Both the position numbers and the translations under genes were made by a program. 64,000 bases of DNA, taken from NCBI RefSeq assembly GCF_020832045.1, contig NZ_JAFIFK010000037.1, positions 46,753-110,752 of the forward strand. The letters are read 5' to 3'. This document shows positions 39,096 through 49,238 of this stretch, piece by piece; positions within the stretch are counted from its first letter, which is position 1, and each line of letters opens with the position of its first letter. The notes beneath the pieces are model-generated. The model was not told where the DNA came from, made no database searches, and saw nothing but the letters and a program-made list of their open reading frames with translations. Source of the DNA: Halomonas sp. GTDB taxonomy: Bacteria > Pseudomonadota > Gammaproteobacteria > Pseudomonadales > Halomonadaceae.

Positions 39096-41879
39096 TCAAT
39101 GTGCCTCATCCCAATTGACGCCGCTCTCGGCTTCGACGATCAGCGGTACGCTGAGTTCGGCCGCGGCCTGCATGCGCGCCTTCACTTCACCGATGAATTC
39201 GTCCACCTGCCCCTCACCGACTTCGAACACCAGTTCGTCATGTACCTGCATCACCATGCAGGCGTCGAAGCCGCTTTCTTGCAACCAGGCGTCGACCTCG
39301 ATCATGGCGCGCTTGATGATATCCGCCGCGGTGCCCTGCATCGGCGCGTTGATCGCGGTGCGCTCGGCGGCCTGGCGCCGGGCGTGGTTCTGGGCACGGA
39401 TTTCGGGCAGATAGAGACGGCGGCCGAACACCGTCTCGACGAAGCCGTCATCGGCGGCCTGGGCGCGGATACGGTCCATGTAGCGCGCTACCCCCGGGTA
39501 GCGGTCGAAGTAGCGATCGATGTAGGTCTGCGCCTGGCTGCGCTCAATGTGCAGCTGTTTGCCCAGGCCCCAGGCGCTCATGCCGTAGATCAGTCCGAAG
39601 TTGATTGCCTTGGCGCTGCGTCGCTGCTCGCCCGAGACTTTATCCAGTGCCACACCGAAGACCTCGGCCGCCGTGGCGGTGTGGATGTCACGCCCCTCGG
39701 CGAAGGCGGTAAGGAGCCCCTTGTCTTCGGAGAGGTGGGCCATGATCCGCAGCTCGATCTGGGAGTAGTCGGCGGCGACGATGCGGTAGCCAGGGCGAGC
39801 GATGAAAGCCTGGCGAATCTTGCGCCCCTCCTCGGTACGAATGGGAATGTTCTGCAGGTTGGGGTCTGACGACGACAGCCGCCCGGTAGCGGTGACCGCC
39901 TGGTGATAGCTGGTATGCAGGCGACCGGTGCGCTTGTTGACCAGACGCGGCAGCTTATCGGTGTAGGTCGACTTGAGCTTGGCCAGCCCGCGATGCTCCA
40001 TGATCACCTTGGGTAGCGGATAGTCCAGCGCCAGCTCCTCGAGTACCGCCTCGGCGGTGGAAGGGGCACCCTTGGGCGTCTTCTTGAGCACCGGAATCTT
40101 CTGCTCGTCGAACAGGATCTCCCCCAGCTGCTTGGGCGAGCCGAGGTTGAACTCACGCCCGGCCAGCTCGAAGGCGCGGGTTTCGAGTTCCTGGATGCGC
40201 GCTTCGAGCTCCTGGCTCTGGGCATGCAGGCGCGTGGCATCGATCGCCACGCCAGTGCGCTCGATGCGCGACAGCACCGGGATCAGCGGGCGCTCGATAT
40301 GATCGAGCACCTCGGCCAGGCGTCCCTCAGCCTCGACGCGGGGCCGCAGCGCGCAGTGCAGACGCAGGGTCACGTCGACGTCCTCGCAGGCATAGGGCAC
40401 TGCCTGTTCGAAGTCGATCTGGTTGAAGGTAAGCTGCTTGGAGCCCTTGCCGGCGATCTCCTCGAAGCTCACCGTCTTCTGCCCCAGGTACTTCAGCGCC
40501 AGCGAATCCATGTCGTGGCGGGTCGCCGTAGAGTTGAGCACGTAGGATTCGAGCATGGTGTCGGTGAGCGGGCCGCGCACCTGGATGTCGTAGTTGGCCA
40601 GCACCGAGATGTCGTACTTGAGGTTCTGGCCGATCTTGCCGCGGCAGGGATCCTCGAGCAGCGGCTTGAGTGCAGCCAACACGCTGGCGCGATCGAGCTG
40701 GTCGGGCACGTCGAGGTAGTCGTGGGCAAGCGGCACATAGGCCGCCTCGCCGGGCTCCAGCGCCAGCCCCACGCCGACGATCTCGGCATCCATGTAGTTG
40801 AGGCTGTTGGTCTCCAGGTCGAAGCAGAAGGCCTCGCAGGCGCCGAGCCGACCCAGCCACGCGTCGAGCTCGGCCTGGGTCAGGATCAGGTGGTTCTTGC
40901 ACGCCGCTACGCTGGCCGGCGGTGCCTCGGGGTCGAGATTGCCCGCCGCCGCCGTGCCTGCGACTCCCGTGCCGCGCTCCACGTCATCGACGCCCTCGTC
41001 CTTGCCCGCCAGCAGCTCGGAGAGCCAGGCCTTGAACTCGAGCTCGGTATAGAGCTGCTTGAGCGCTTCGCGTTCGGGGTGGGCGATGTCGAGGTCGTCG
41101 AGCCCCACCGGCAGCTCGCAGTCGGTCTTGATGGTGGCCAGCTGATAGGAGAGATAGGCCATCTCGCGGTGCTCCTCGAGCTTGGCCGGCAGTGTCTTGG
41201 CACCGCGGAAGTCGAGCGTCTTGACCCGATCCAGGTCGGCGTAGATGGTATCGAGCCCGCCGCCCATGCCCTGCAGCAGGCCCAGGGCGGTTTTCTCGCC
41301 CACCCCCGGCACTCCGGGAATGTTGTCGACCTTGTCGCCCATCAACGCCAGGAAATCGATGATCAGCTCCGGCGGCAGGCCGAACTTGGCCTCGACGCCC
41401 GCCCTGTCGAGGAGCTCGTCCTTCATGGTGTTGACCAGGGTGATGTGCTGGTTCACCAGTTGCGCCATGTCCTTGTCGCCGGTGGAGATCACCGCATCGC
41501 GGCCGGCCTCGGTGGCGAGACGGGCCAGGGTGCCGATGACGTCGTCGGCCTCGACGCCCTCGATGCACAGGAGCGGCAGACCCAGGGCACGCACGCAGGC
41601 GTAGAGCGGCTCCACCTGACTGCGCAGGTCATCGGGCATCGGCGGACGCTGAGCCTTGTAGGCCTCGAACAGCTCATCGCGGAAGGTTTTGCCCTTGGCA
41701 TCGAAGACCACCGCCATGGGGCTGTCGGGATAATCCTTGATCAGCCGCTTGAGCATGTTGATCACGCCTTTGATGGCGCCGGTGGGCTGACCCGTGGAGG
41801 TGGTCAGCGGCGGCAGAGCGTGAAAGGCGCGGTAGAGGTAGGACGAACCGTCGACGAGAACGATGGGCGTATCGGCCAT
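39096..41879 (-). CDS. polA: DNA polymerase I
   Basis: 927 residues, as in E. coli. Three domains: the 5'-3' exonuclease/flap domain (about 1-290), the 3'-5' proofreading domain with the intact CFDLETNSL metal motif, and the polymerase with [14 protein letters not shown] and VHDELVFEV. It removes RNA primers and fills gaps in lagging-strand synthesis and repair. The ATG at 41879 gives the canonical [17 protein letters not shown] start; an upstream extension of 20 codons is rejected. Confidence 0.98.
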   Translation of the reverse strand: MADTPIVLVDGSSYLYRAFHALPPLTTSTGQPTGAIKGVINMLKRLIKDYPDSPMAVVFDAKGKTFRDELFEAYKAQRPPMPDDLRSQVEPLYACVRALGLPLLCIEGVEADDVIGTLARLATEAGRDAVISTGDKDMAQLVNQHITLVNTMKDELLDRAGVEAKFGLPPELIIDFLALMGDKVDNIPGVPGVGEKTALGLLQGMGGGLDTIYADLDRVKTLDFRGAKTLPAKLEEHREMAYLSYQLATIKTDCELPVGLDDLDIAHPEREALKQLYTELEFKAWLSELLAGKDEGVDDVERGTGVAGTAAAGNLDPEAPPASVAACKNHLILTQAELDAWLGRLGACEAFCFDLETNSLNYMDAEIVGVGLALEPGEAAYVPLAHDYLDVPDQLDRASVLAALKPLLEDPCRGKIGQNLKYDISVLANYDIQVRGPLTDTMLESYVLNSTATRHDMDSLALKYLGQKTVSFEEIAGKGSKQLTFNQIDFEQAVPYACEDVDVTLRLHCALRPRVEAEGRLAEVLDHIERPLIPVLSRIERTGVAIDATRLHAQSQELEARIQELETRAFELAGREFNLGSPKQLGEILFDEQKIPVLKKTPKGAPSTAEAVLEELALDYPLPKVIMEHRGLAKLKSTYTDKLPRLVNKRTGRLHTSYHQAVTATGRLSSSDPNLQNIPIRTEEGRKIRQAFIARPGYRIVAADYSQIELRIMAHLSEDKGLLTAFAEGRDIHTATAAEVFGVALDKVSGEQRRSAKAINFGLIYGMSAWGLGKQLHIERSQAQTYIDRYFDRYPGVARYMDRIRAQAADDGFVETVFGRRLYLPEIRAQNHARRQAAERTAINAPMQGTAADIIKRAMIEVDAWLQESGFDACMVMQVHDELVFEVGEGQVDEFIGEVKARMQAAAELSVPLIVEAESGVNWDEAH

Positions 41880-42046
41880 GTATCGGCATCCGTTGAGTCT
41901 GTGCAAGAAAATGTGATTCTGGTCAGCCATGATACGCATTGCCTGGCGTTTTTGCCGACATCGTTGGGATCACGCTGTCCAACGTCATACACTGGCATCG
42001 GCCACAAGGTGGCATCGATTGTTGCAAGCGGTCTTCGGAGGCCAAT

Positions 42047-42337
42047 ATGAACGTCCTTTCTCGCTTCCTGGCTGTGCCCCTGCTTTTCCTCGGCCTGGTG
42101 GCAGCCGCGCCGGCCATGGCGCAGTCATCCGGCAGCGTCGAGCCCGACATCACCACCCGTCAGGAGAGCGACCGCACCATTCGCGAATATCGCGTCAATG
42201 GACATCTCTATGCCATCGAGATTCGGCCGAATCAGGGGTCCGGCTATTTTCTGGTGGACCACGATGGCGACGGCAACTTCGAGCGCCAGGGGAGCAACGG
42301 CATCGCCGTGCCTCAGTGGGTGCAGAATCGCCGCTAG
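42047..42337 (+). CDS. DUF2782 exported protein
   Basis: 96 residues with a signal peptide ending APAMAQ. The mature domain (DITTRQESDRTIREYRVNGHLYAIEIRP, then GSGYFLVDHDGDG) matches DUF2782. The gene sits between polA (divergent) and thrB, the same place as in Pseudomonas genomes. Function unknown. Confidence 0.85.
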   Translation: MNVLSRFLAVPLLFLGLVAAAPAMAQSSGSVEPDITTRQESDRTIREYRVNGHLYAIEIRPNQGSGYFLVDHDGDGNFERQGSNGIAVPQWVQNRR

Positions 42338-42449
42338 CCAATGCAGGGAGAATTACCCACCGAGGTGAATGACGGAACGCGTCCAGTAGACGTGCATCGA
42401 AGTGCCAAGACGCTACAATAGGCGGCTTGGCAACCTGGGCGAGAGACAC

Positions 42450-43412
42450 ATGGCCGTATTCACCCCGTTGAGCGACGCACAGGTCGCGGAGTTTCTCAGG
42501 CGTTTCGACGTCGGTGAGCTGGTGTCCCTGACAGGGGTGGCCGGCGGCACCGAAAACAGTACTTTCTTCGTTACCACCGACCGTCGCGAGCTGGTGCTGA
42601 CCCTCTTCGAGCAGGGCGAGCATGAAGAACTGCCGTTCTTCGTCGACCTGCTCGACTACCTGGACGAGCACCGCCTGCCGGTGGCAGGACCGGTTCACGA
42701 CCGCGAAGGCATCGCTCTGCACAGCCTGGCCGGCAAGCCCTCGCTGCTATTCCCGCGCCTGCCCGGCCGCCACCCCGTGGCGCCCAATCTAACCCAGTGC
42801 GAGACGTTGGGCGACGCACTGGGGCGGATGCACACGGTATCCCAACACTTCCCCGGCCATCGGCCCAACCCGCGCGACCTGAATTGGCTGACCGCCATGC
42901 ACCACAAGGTGCTGGTCTATCTATCGCCAGAAGATCAGACCCTGATGAAGGATGAGGTAGAAATCTATCAGGGTGTGTTCGGCGATGCGCCCGAGCTGCC
43001 CCACGGCGCACTGCACGGCGACCTGTTTCGCGACAATACCCTGTACGAGGGCGACCGACTGGGCGGCATCATCGATTTTTACAACGGCTGCACGGGCGAC
43101 CTGCTGTTCGATCTCGCCATCGTGATCAACGACTGGGCCTCGGGTCCCGACGGCCGTCTGGACCGCGAACGCCACGACGCCATCCTCAATGCCTACCAGG
43201 CCCGCCGCGCTCTGACCGAGGTCGAGCGTGATGTATGGCCGACCATGCTGCGCATGACCGCGCTGCGCTACTGGCTGTCGCGTCTACTGGTGGTCTACGT
43301 GGACCCGCCGGCGCACGACCTGACGCCCCACGACCCGGCGCAGTTTCATACCATACTCACGGCACGCCTGAACCACGGCGCTTTGCCCCTGCCCGAAGCG
43401 AGCGATACATGA
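42450..43412 (+). CDS. thrB: Homoserine kinase, APH-fold type
   Basis: 320 residues. It phosphorylates homoserine for threonine synthesis. The aminoglycoside-phosphotransferase-like kinase core is visible: GGTENSTFFV as the glycine loop, LPHGALHGDLFRDNTLY as catalytic loop (HGD) and GGIIDFYNGCTGDLLFDLAI as the metal motif. This is the pseudomonad-type ThrB, not the GHMP type. Its stop overlaps the speA start by 4 bp. Confidence 0.93.
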   Translation: MAVFTPLSDAQVAEFLRRFDVGELVSLTGVAGGTENSTFFVTTDRRELVLTLFEQGEHEELPFFVDLLDYLDEHRLPVAGPVHDREGIALHSLAGKPSLLFPRLPGRHPVAPNLTQCETLGDALGRMHTVSQHFPGHRPNPRDLNWLTAMHHKVLVYLSPEDQTLMKDEVEIYQGVFGDAPELPHGALHGDLFRDNTLYEGDRLGGIIDFYNGCTGDLLFDLAIVINDWASGPDGRLDRERHDAILNAYQARRALTEVERDVWPTMLRMTALRYWLSRLLVVYVDPPAHDLTPHDPAQFHTILTARLNHGALPLPEASDT

Positions 43413-45331
43413 GCCTATCCATGGGAGCAGCCTCCGGTCCCGCCCAGCGAGCCCGCCGCACCTGGAACATCGACCAGTGGGGCAGCGGTTATTTCGACGT
43501 GGACGACGACGGTCACGCACTGGTGCGCCCGTTGGGCAGCGAGGCCGAAGGGCCAGCACTGCCCCTGGCACCGCTGGTGAACCAGTTGCGCGAGCTCGAT
43601 TTACGTCTGCCGGTACTGGTGCGTTTCAGCGACATCCTGCACGACCGCGTCGAGCAGCTGTGTGAAGCCTTCGACCTGGCCATGAGCGAAGAGGAGTACA
43701 ACGGCGGCTACACCGCGGTCTACCCGATCAAGGTCAACCAGCAGCGTCGTGTGGTCGAGGAAATTCTCGCCACCCGCGAGCGCGGCCACGGCCGGGTCGG
43801 CCTCGAAGCCGGCAGCAAACCTGAACTGCTGGCGGTACTGGCCCTCTCCGCCGACGGCCCTTCGCTGATCGTATGCAACGGCTACAAGGACCGCGAGTAT
43901 ATCCGCCTGGCCCTGATGGGCGAGAAGCTCGGCCACCGCGTCTACCTGGTGGTGGAAAAGTTCTCCGAGCTGCCCCTGATTCTCGAGGAAGCCGAAAGCC
44001 TTGGCGTCACCCCGCGCATCGGCCTGCGCGCTCGCCTGGCGTCGGTGGGCATGGGCAAGTGGCAGGACACTGGCGGAGAGAAATCCAAATTCGGTCTCAC
44101 TGCCAGCCAGATGCTGGCGGTGGTGGAACGCCTACGTGAAGCCGACTCACTGGCCAGCCTGCAGCTGGTGCACTTCCATCTCGGCTCGCAGATCGCCAAC
44201 ATCCGCGATATCCAGGTCGGCCTACGCGAGTGCGCGCGTTTCTATCAGAGCCTGCTGGCACTGGGAGCGCCGATCGATACCGTCGACGTCGGCGGTGGCC
44301 TGGGTATCGATTACGAGGGTACGCGTTCGCGCAGCTTCTGCTCGATCAACTACTCCATGCGCGAGTATGCACGTAACGTGGTCAGCGCCTTCGCTCAGGC
44401 CTGCAACGAGGCTGAAATCCCCCACCCGCATCTGGTCAGCGAATCCGGCCGTGCGCTCACCGCGCACCATGCGGTGCTGATCGCCAACGTGATCGGTGAA
44501 GAACGGGTCAACGATGAAGCACCCGAGCGCCTGACCGAGAACGATCCGCAGCTGGATGAGCTGTGGCGCGTTCACGATCTGCTGGGCAACTCGGTGGAGC
44601 CGCGGGAGCTGGTCGAAGCCTGGCATGACCTGCTGCAGGCAATGAGCGAGATGCACGATCGTTTTCTCATGGGCCTGGCGGACATCACCGTTCGCGCCGA
44701 GTCGGAGGGGGTCTACTTCGCCGCCTGTGCACGCCTGCGCGAGCGGCTCGACAGTCGCAACCGTGCCCACCGCGAGATCATCGACGAGCTGGCCGAGAAG
44801 CTCGCCGACAAGCTGTTCGTCAACTTTTCGCTGTTCCAGTCGGTGCCCGACGTTTGGGGCATCGATCAGATCTTCCCGGTGCTTCCGTTGACCGGACTCA
44901 ACCGCGAGCCCACCCGCCGCGGCGTGATCCAGGACATCACCTGTGACAGTGACGGGCGTATCGACGGTTACGTCGACGGCCAGGGGGTGGAGACGACCCT
45001 GCCACTGCCGGAGTGGCGCGAGGACGAAGAACGCCTGCTGGGCTTCTTCCTGGTCGGCGCCTACCAGGAGATCCTCGGCGACCTGCACAACCTGTTCGGC
45101 GACACCGACTCCGTCGACGCCGCACTCGACGAGAACGGCGAGTGGGTGTTGAGCCACGCTCAGCAGGGCGATCGGGTCTCCGACGTACTGGCCTACGTCA
45201 ACTTCGATGCCAAGGTGCTGCGCGACCGCCTTGCCGGCCAGTTGGCCGACAGCGGGCTCTCCGCCGAGGAGCAGGCACACTTCCTCGACGACCTCTCCGC
45301 CGGCCTGCAGGGCTATACCTACCTCGAGTAG
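43409..45331 (+). CDS. speA: Biosynthetic arginine decarboxylase
   Basis: 640 residues, fold-III PLP enzyme. It turns arginine to agmatine, first step of putrescine synthesis. The PLP lysine is Lys108 in VYPIKVNQQ; other marks are VHFHLGSQ, VDVGGGLGIDY and LVSESGRA. The start overlaps thrB as ATGA, giving translational coupling. A perfect 20-bp hairpin lies 30 bp after the stop. Length is as in the family. Confidence 0.96.
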   Translation: MSLSMGAASGPAQRARRTWNIDQWGSGYFDVDDDGHALVRPLGSEAEGPALPLAPLVNQLRELDLRLPVLVRFSDILHDRVEQLCEAFDLAMSEEEYNGGYTAVYPIKVNQQRRVVEEILATRERGHGRVGLEAGSKPELLAVLALSADGPSLIVCNGYKDREYIRLALMGEKLGHRVYLVVEKFSELPLILEEAESLGVTPRIGLRARLASVGMGKWQDTGGEKSKFGLTASQMLAVVERLREADSLASLQLVHFHLGSQIANIRDIQVGLRECARFYQSLLALGAPIDTVDVGGGLGIDYEGTRSRSFCSINYSMREYARNVVSAFAQACNEAEIPHPHLVSESGRALTAHHAVLIANVIGEERVNDEAPERLTENDPQLDELWRVHDLLGNSVEPRELVEAWHDLLQAMSEMHDRFLMGLADITVRAESEGVYFAACARLRERLDSRNRAHREIIDELAEKLADKLFVNFSLFQSVPDVWGIDQIFPVLPLTGLNREPTRRGVIQDITCDSDGRIDGYVDGQGVETTLPLPEWREDEERLLGFFLVGAYQEILGDLHNLFGDTDSVDAALDENGEWVLSHAQQGDRVSDVLAYVNFDAKVLRDRLAGQLADSGLSAEEQAHFLDDLSAGLQGYTYLE

Positions 45332-45361
45332 CGCCTGCCTCGAGAGCTTCAGGGGAGAGTA

Positions 45362-45404
45362 AACGACGATGCCCCCGCGGCCAGGCCGCGGGGGCATCGT
45401 CGTT
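45362..45404. terminator. Bidirectional terminator between speA and the FAH gene
   Basis: A perfect 20-bp inverted repeat (45362-45381 and 45385-45404) with a 3-base loop, starting AACGACGATG. It lies between two convergent genes and can form on either strand. No long T-run on either side. Confidence 0.75.
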
Positions 45405-45431
45405 ATCGTAGCGTACGCTCAGGGCAAGGCC

Positions 45432-46097
45432 TTACTCGACGACCTGCGCCGTCACTTCGAGACCACCGGTGAGCGTCATGCGCAGCCTGGCGCCACGCGG
45501 CAGTTCGCCGACACCCTCGGGCGTGCCGGTGATGATCACGTCCCCCGGCTCCAGAGTGAAATGGCGGCTCATCTCCGCTACCAGAGTCGGCACCGGGAAC
45601 AGCATATCGGAACCCTCGCCGTGCTGACGCAGCTCGCCGTCGATCTCCAGCTCGAAGGTCAGCGCATTCCAGTTCGGCACACGGCTGAGCGGCAGGAAAT
45701 CGGAAAGCGGGCAGGCACCGTCGAACGACTTGGCGATCTCCCAAGGGTGACCCTTCTCCTTCAGACGGGTCTGCACGTCGCGTAGCGTCAAGTCGAGCGC
45801 CAGGCCGATGCCGACGATGGCACGCTCGGCCTCATCGGTGGTGGCATGGGTCAAGCGCTCGCCTACCAGCAGCGCCAGCTCCGCTTCGTAGTGCACTTCG
45901 CCGCGGGAAAAAGGCGGGTCAAGGAGTTCGTCGAGGCGAACCGCGCTGGTGGCCGGCTTGATAAACAGCAGCGGCTCGGTGGGTACCGGGTTATCCAGTT
46001 CCTTGGCGTGATCAGCATAGTTGCGGCCGATGCAAACGATCTTGCCCAGTGATTGGGGAAACTCCTGCCCATCGGTGAAACGGGGGACAAAGCGCAT
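45432..46097 (-). CDS. Fumarylacetoacetate hydrolase family protein
   Basis: 221 residues. The FAH core motifs are CIGRNYADHAKEL near residue 22, HYEAELALLVG with metal-binding Glu residues, and DVIITGTPEGVG near the C terminus. Length fits the YcgM/acylpyruvate hydrolase group rather than the long mammalian-type FAH. It probably splits an acylpyruvate or similar beta-diketo acid; a role as oxaloacetate decarboxylase is an alternative. Single-gene unit. Confidence 0.9.
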   Translation of the reverse strand: MRFVPRFTDGQEFPQSLGKIVCIGRNYADHAKELDNPVPTEPLLFIKPATSAVRLDELLDPPFSRGEVHYEAELALLVGERLTHATTDEAERAIVGIGLALDLTLRDVQTRLKEKGHPWEIAKSFDGACPLSDFLPLSRVPNWNALTFELEIDGELRQHGEGSDMLFPVPTLVAEMSRHFTLEPGDVIITGTPEGVGELPRGARLRMTLTGGLEVTAQVVE

Positions 46098-46206
46098 GGC
46101 GGGTCTTCTCCTTCTCGTTATGCGTGCCGCTTCTCAACGACAGCCTCACAGTCTACCGCACCATGCGCCCTGTTCCACCCTGATGACGCTATCGAGACGA
46201 TAGGTG

Positions 46207-47199
46207 TCACTCCTGCGGTGACCACGGCTCGCCAGGCCCATGGGCAAGGAAGCTAGGCCGACGGCGCCGTGCAGCGAAGGGCTCGACGCAGGCGTTGTCG
46301 CGCCGGTTGTAGACGAAGAAGACATTGCTGCGCGGGTCCGGCGACATATTGGCGTTGGAGCCATGCAGGGTATTGCAGTCGAACAGCAGCAGCCCACCGG
46401 CCGCCCCCTTGGGCGCCTCGATGCCGTGCCGCCCGACCAGCTCGCGCAGTGCCTCACGGCCCGGCACGCCGAACTCCTGGCGCTTCAGCGACTGACGATG
46501 ATGATCGTCCGGCGTCTCTCCCAGGCACGGCACGAACACCCTGTGCGAGCCGGGGATGAGCATCAGCGGGCCATTGAACTCATGGTTGTCGGTGAGCACG
46601 ATGGAAGCACTGACCGCGTGCATGGCCGGCATGCCGTCCTCGGCGTGCCAGGTCTCAAAGTCGGAATGCCAGCTGAAGCCCTTGCCCTCGAAACCGGGCT
46701 TGTTGTTGATGCGCGACTGGTGCACGTAGGCCTCGCCGCCGAGGATCTGACGCACCCGACCGACGAGACGCTCGTCGCGAGCCAGTTTGGCGAACCGCCG
46801 GGACAGGAAATGCACGGCGAACAGCGAGCGGATCTCCTGACTTTCGGGTTCGGTGATGCTGAAGTCGCGGTCGCGAAAATCGTCGCGGCTGAGTAGAGCA
46901 TCCAGCTCGCTGCGCAGCTCGTCGAGCTCCTCACCACCAATGAAACCGGGTTCGAACAGAAACCCCTTACGCTCGAACTCATCGAGCTGCGCCTGGCTCA
47001 GCGGCCCCGCATCGGCACTGCCCCGCACCACACCTTCGCGGCGCTCCAGCCAGAGGCTATCGAGCGGCCTGGAAAGACGGGTGGGATAGGCGTCTTGAGC
47101 GCGCTCGAGCGCACCGCCGACCTGCGAGGAGAGGGTTTCACTATCGGCGTAGTCTGTCGCCTGTTTCAGCTTACGGTTGGACGAAGTGTGCACTGTCAT
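46207..47199 (-). CDS. ectD: Ectoine hydroxylase
   Basis: 330 residues, a non-heme Fe(II)/2-oxoglutarate dioxygenase. EctD converts the compatible solute ectoine into 5-hydroxyectoine. The iron triad appears as His178 and Asp180 in the signature WHSDFETWH and His279 in NTLHGSN, with a spacing like that of characterised enzymes. The ectABC genes are not in this window. AGGAGGT upstream of the ATG is a strong ribosome site. It is the best marker of a halophile here. Confidence 0.96.
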   Translation of the reverse strand: MTVHTSSNRKLKQATDYADSETLSSQVGGALERAQDAYPTRLSRPLDSLWLERREGVVRGSADAGPLSQAQLDEFERKGFLFEPGFIGGEELDELRSELDALLSRDDFRDRDFSITEPESQEIRSLFAVHFLSRRFAKLARDERLVGRVRQILGGEAYVHQSRINNKPGFEGKGFSWHSDFETWHAEDGMPAMHAVSASIVLTDNHEFNGPLMLIPGSHRVFVPCLGETPDDHHRQSLKRQEFGVPGREALRELVGRHGIEAPKGAAGGLLLFDCNTLHGSNANMSPDPRSNVFFVYNRRDNACVEPFAARRRRPSFLAHGPGEPWSPQE

Positions 47200-47331
47200 C
47201 CAATCACCTCCTGTGTATCCGTGATCAGTTTCAGTCCAGCTCGTGCAACGGCATGCAGCCGTGGCGGGAGGTCCATCTGGGACCTTGCAACATGGATGTG
47301 GCGGCGGCTCGGCGCGCTTTCAAGGGCAACG

Positions 47332-47356
47332 AAAAAACCGCCTCAAAGGGCGGTTT
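47332..47356 (-). terminator. Terminator of the tRNA cluster
   Basis: Stem AAACCGCC / GGCGGTTT with a 6-base loop; on the minus strand six T residues follow. It lies about 50 bp after the tRNA-Thr gene. Confidence 0.8.
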
Positions 47357-47403
47357 CAATTTCCTGCAAGTCACTGACTTCCCGAATCTTCATCCGTTTC
47401 GGA

Positions 47404-47479
<76 letters not shown>

Positions 47480-47523
47480 TCGGGACCGACCTTGCGAATT
47501 GCAGAATCGGAAAAGGGTTGGCG

Positions 47524-47598
47524 TGGCTGGGGTACCAGGATTCGAACCTGGGAATGCCGATACCAAAAACCGGTGCCTTACCACTTGGCGATACCCCA
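47524..47598 (-). tRNA. tRNA-Gln (anticodon TTG)
   Basis: 75 nt with CCA encoded. Acceptor TGGGGTA / TACCCCA, anticodon stem CCGGT / ATCGG (one G-U pair) around loop TTTTGGT. The anticodon is TTG and position 37 is G, where the E. coli tRNA has A. Middle gene of the cluster. Confidence 0.95.
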
Positions 47599-47604
47599 GC
47601 AGAT

Positions 47605-47680
47605 TGGTGGCCAGAGACGGAATCGAACCGCCGACACGGGGATTTTCAATCCCCTGCTCTACCGACTGAGCTATCTGGCC
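47605..47680 (-). tRNA. tRNA-Phe (anticodon GAA)
   Basis: 76 nt with CCA encoded. Acceptor GGCCAGA / TCTGGCC, anticodon stem GGGGA / TCCCC with loop TTGAAAA, anticodon GAA. First gene of the cluster; only 6 bp separate it from tRNA-Gln. Confidence 0.96.
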
Positions 47681-47771
47681 GCTGCCAACGGTGCGTATTA
47701 AACAAGATCAGACCCGCAGCGTCAAGCCCTTCGTTTCATGCCGATACCACAACGGTATCGAAGCCAAGCGG

Positions 47772-48044
47772 CTAGCGCTCGGGCGGCACATAGCCTTCCG
47801 CCTGATCGGTTTCGCGATTATCGAGGAAGCGCTCCATCTGGTCGTTGAGATACGCACGGGACTCGGGATCGAGCATGTTGAGGTGCTTTTCGTTGATCAG
47901 CCGCGTCTGCAGCGCTTGCCACTCCGTCCATGCCTGCTTCGACACGCTGGCCTGGATATCCTGACCCTTCTTCCCCGGCAGCGGCGGGAAGGGCAGTGCC
48001 TCGAGCTCCCGCTGATACTTGCGACAGAATACAGTTTGGCTCAT
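47772..48044 (-). CDS. yggX: Probable Fe(2+)-trafficking protein
   Basis: 90 residues. The start MSQTVFCRKYQRELEALPFPPLPG is the family hallmark, including the single conserved Cys. YggX takes part in protecting iron-sulfur clusters from oxidative damage and in labile iron handling. It sits directly downstream of mutY, the usual partner gene in gammaproteobacteria. Confidence 0.96.
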   Translation of the reverse strand: MSQTVFCRKYQRELEALPFPPLPGKKGQDIQASVSKQAWTEWQALQTRLINEKHLNMLDPESRAYLNDQMERFLDNRETDQAEGYVPPER

Positions 48045-48073
48045 GACGGTCTCCTTGCAGTGGTGATTCGGCC

Positions 48074-49165
48074 TCAAGGCCCCGCGGGGGCTTGCAGACT
48101 GAACGGTGCGAGCGATGTCAGCAACGATTTGATCGGCGCCGCCAGACCGAGGCGCTCGGGGTTGCCTGGATCGTACCAGCATCTCCCCTCGCCCACCGAC
48201 TCCAGCCGGTCGATCCGTGCCGGCTGCGGAGTAATCTCCAGCCGAAAGTGACTGAAGGTATGGCTGAAGCTCGGCCATAACGGATAAAGTGCCGCCCCGG
48301 TGGCATGCACGTCGAGCCAGGCGCGCAGCGCGACCAGACCATCGAACTGGGGCAGGCCCCACAAGCCACCCCAAAGCCCGCTGGCCGGGCGCTTTTCGAG
48401 CAGCACGTGTCCGGCATCATTTTGCAGCACCAGCATCAACGTGGTGCGCGTCGGCAGGTCCTTCTTGGGCTTCGACTCGGGAAAACGACGCTCCTCGCCG
48501 CGGGCATGGGCGACACAGACATCGGCAAAGGGGCAGCGTACGCACTCCGGCGTGCCACGCCGACACAGAGTGGCACCGAGGTCCATTACCGCCTGGGTGT
48601 AATCCGCCACGCGGGTCTCAGGCGTGTAGTGCTCCGCCAGGGCCCATAGCCTGCGCTCCACGGCCGGCCGCCCCGGCCAACCCTCCACGGCGTGCAGCCG
48701 GGCCAGGCTGCGCTTGACGTTACCGTCGAGAATCACCGCGCGCCGTCCGCTGCTCTGGGCGATGATCGCCCCGGCGGTGGAACGACCGATGCCGGGCAGT
48801 TCCGCCATGGCCTCGAGACTCTCCACCGGCAGCTCGCCTGCGTGCTCCTGCAAGACTTTACGGGCTGCCTTGTGCAGATTGCGTCCACGGGCGTAGTAGC
48901 CAAGCCCGGTCCACAGATGCAGCACTTCATCCTGGGCGGCCTCGGCTAGCGCCTCGAGGGTGGGGAAGCGCGCCATGAAGCGCTCGAAATAGGGAATCAC
49001 TGTTGCGACCTGGGTCTGTTGCAGCATGATTTCGGAAACCCACACCCGATAAGGCGTGCGCTGGCGCTGCCAGGGCAGATCATGACGACCGGCATGGTCG
49101 TACCAGGCCAGCAAGCGCTGCTGGAAGGTGGCGGGCTCGAGAACCGGCAAGGGCATTTCGCTCAT
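48074..49165 (-). CDS. mutY: A/G-specific adenine glycosylase
   Basis: 363 residues. MutY removes adenine mispaired with 8-oxoguanine. Seen are catalytic Glu45 in VSEIMLQQTQV, the helix-hairpin-helix LPGIGRSTAGAI, Asp147 in ILDGNV, the 4Fe-4S loop Cys201/208/211/217 and a C-terminal NUDIX-like domain that reads 8-oxoG. It forms a unit with yggX, 29 bp downstream. Confidence 0.97.
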   Translation of the reverse strand: MSEMPLPVLEPATFQQRLLAWYDHAGRHDLPWQRQRTPYRVWVSEIMLQQTQVATVIPYFERFMARFPTLEALAEAAQDEVLHLWTGLGYYARGRNLHKAARKVLQEHAGELPVESLEAMAELPGIGRSTAGAIIAQSSGRRAVILDGNVKRSLARLHAVEGWPGRPAVERRLWALAEHYTPETRVADYTQAVMDLGATLCRRGTPECVRCPFADVCVAHARGEERRFPESKPKKDLPTRTTLMLVLQNDAGHVLLEKRPASGLWGGLWGLPQFDGLVALRAWLDVHATGAALYPLWPSFSHTFSHFRLEITPQPARIDRLESVGEGRCWYDPGNPERLGLAAPIKSLLTSLAPFSLQAPAGP

Positions 49166-49238
49166 GCACCAACCTCGACAAAGGCGAGACGAAAAAAAGC
49201 GCCGACTGGGAGTCGGCGCAGGGACTGGCTTTGGGTCG

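Noticed and set aside
40224..42050. A 608-codon plus-strand frame opposite polA, and a 650-codon one opposite glnE
   Set aside because: Both mirror the codon pattern of well-supported genes on the other strand; no ribosome site or family features.
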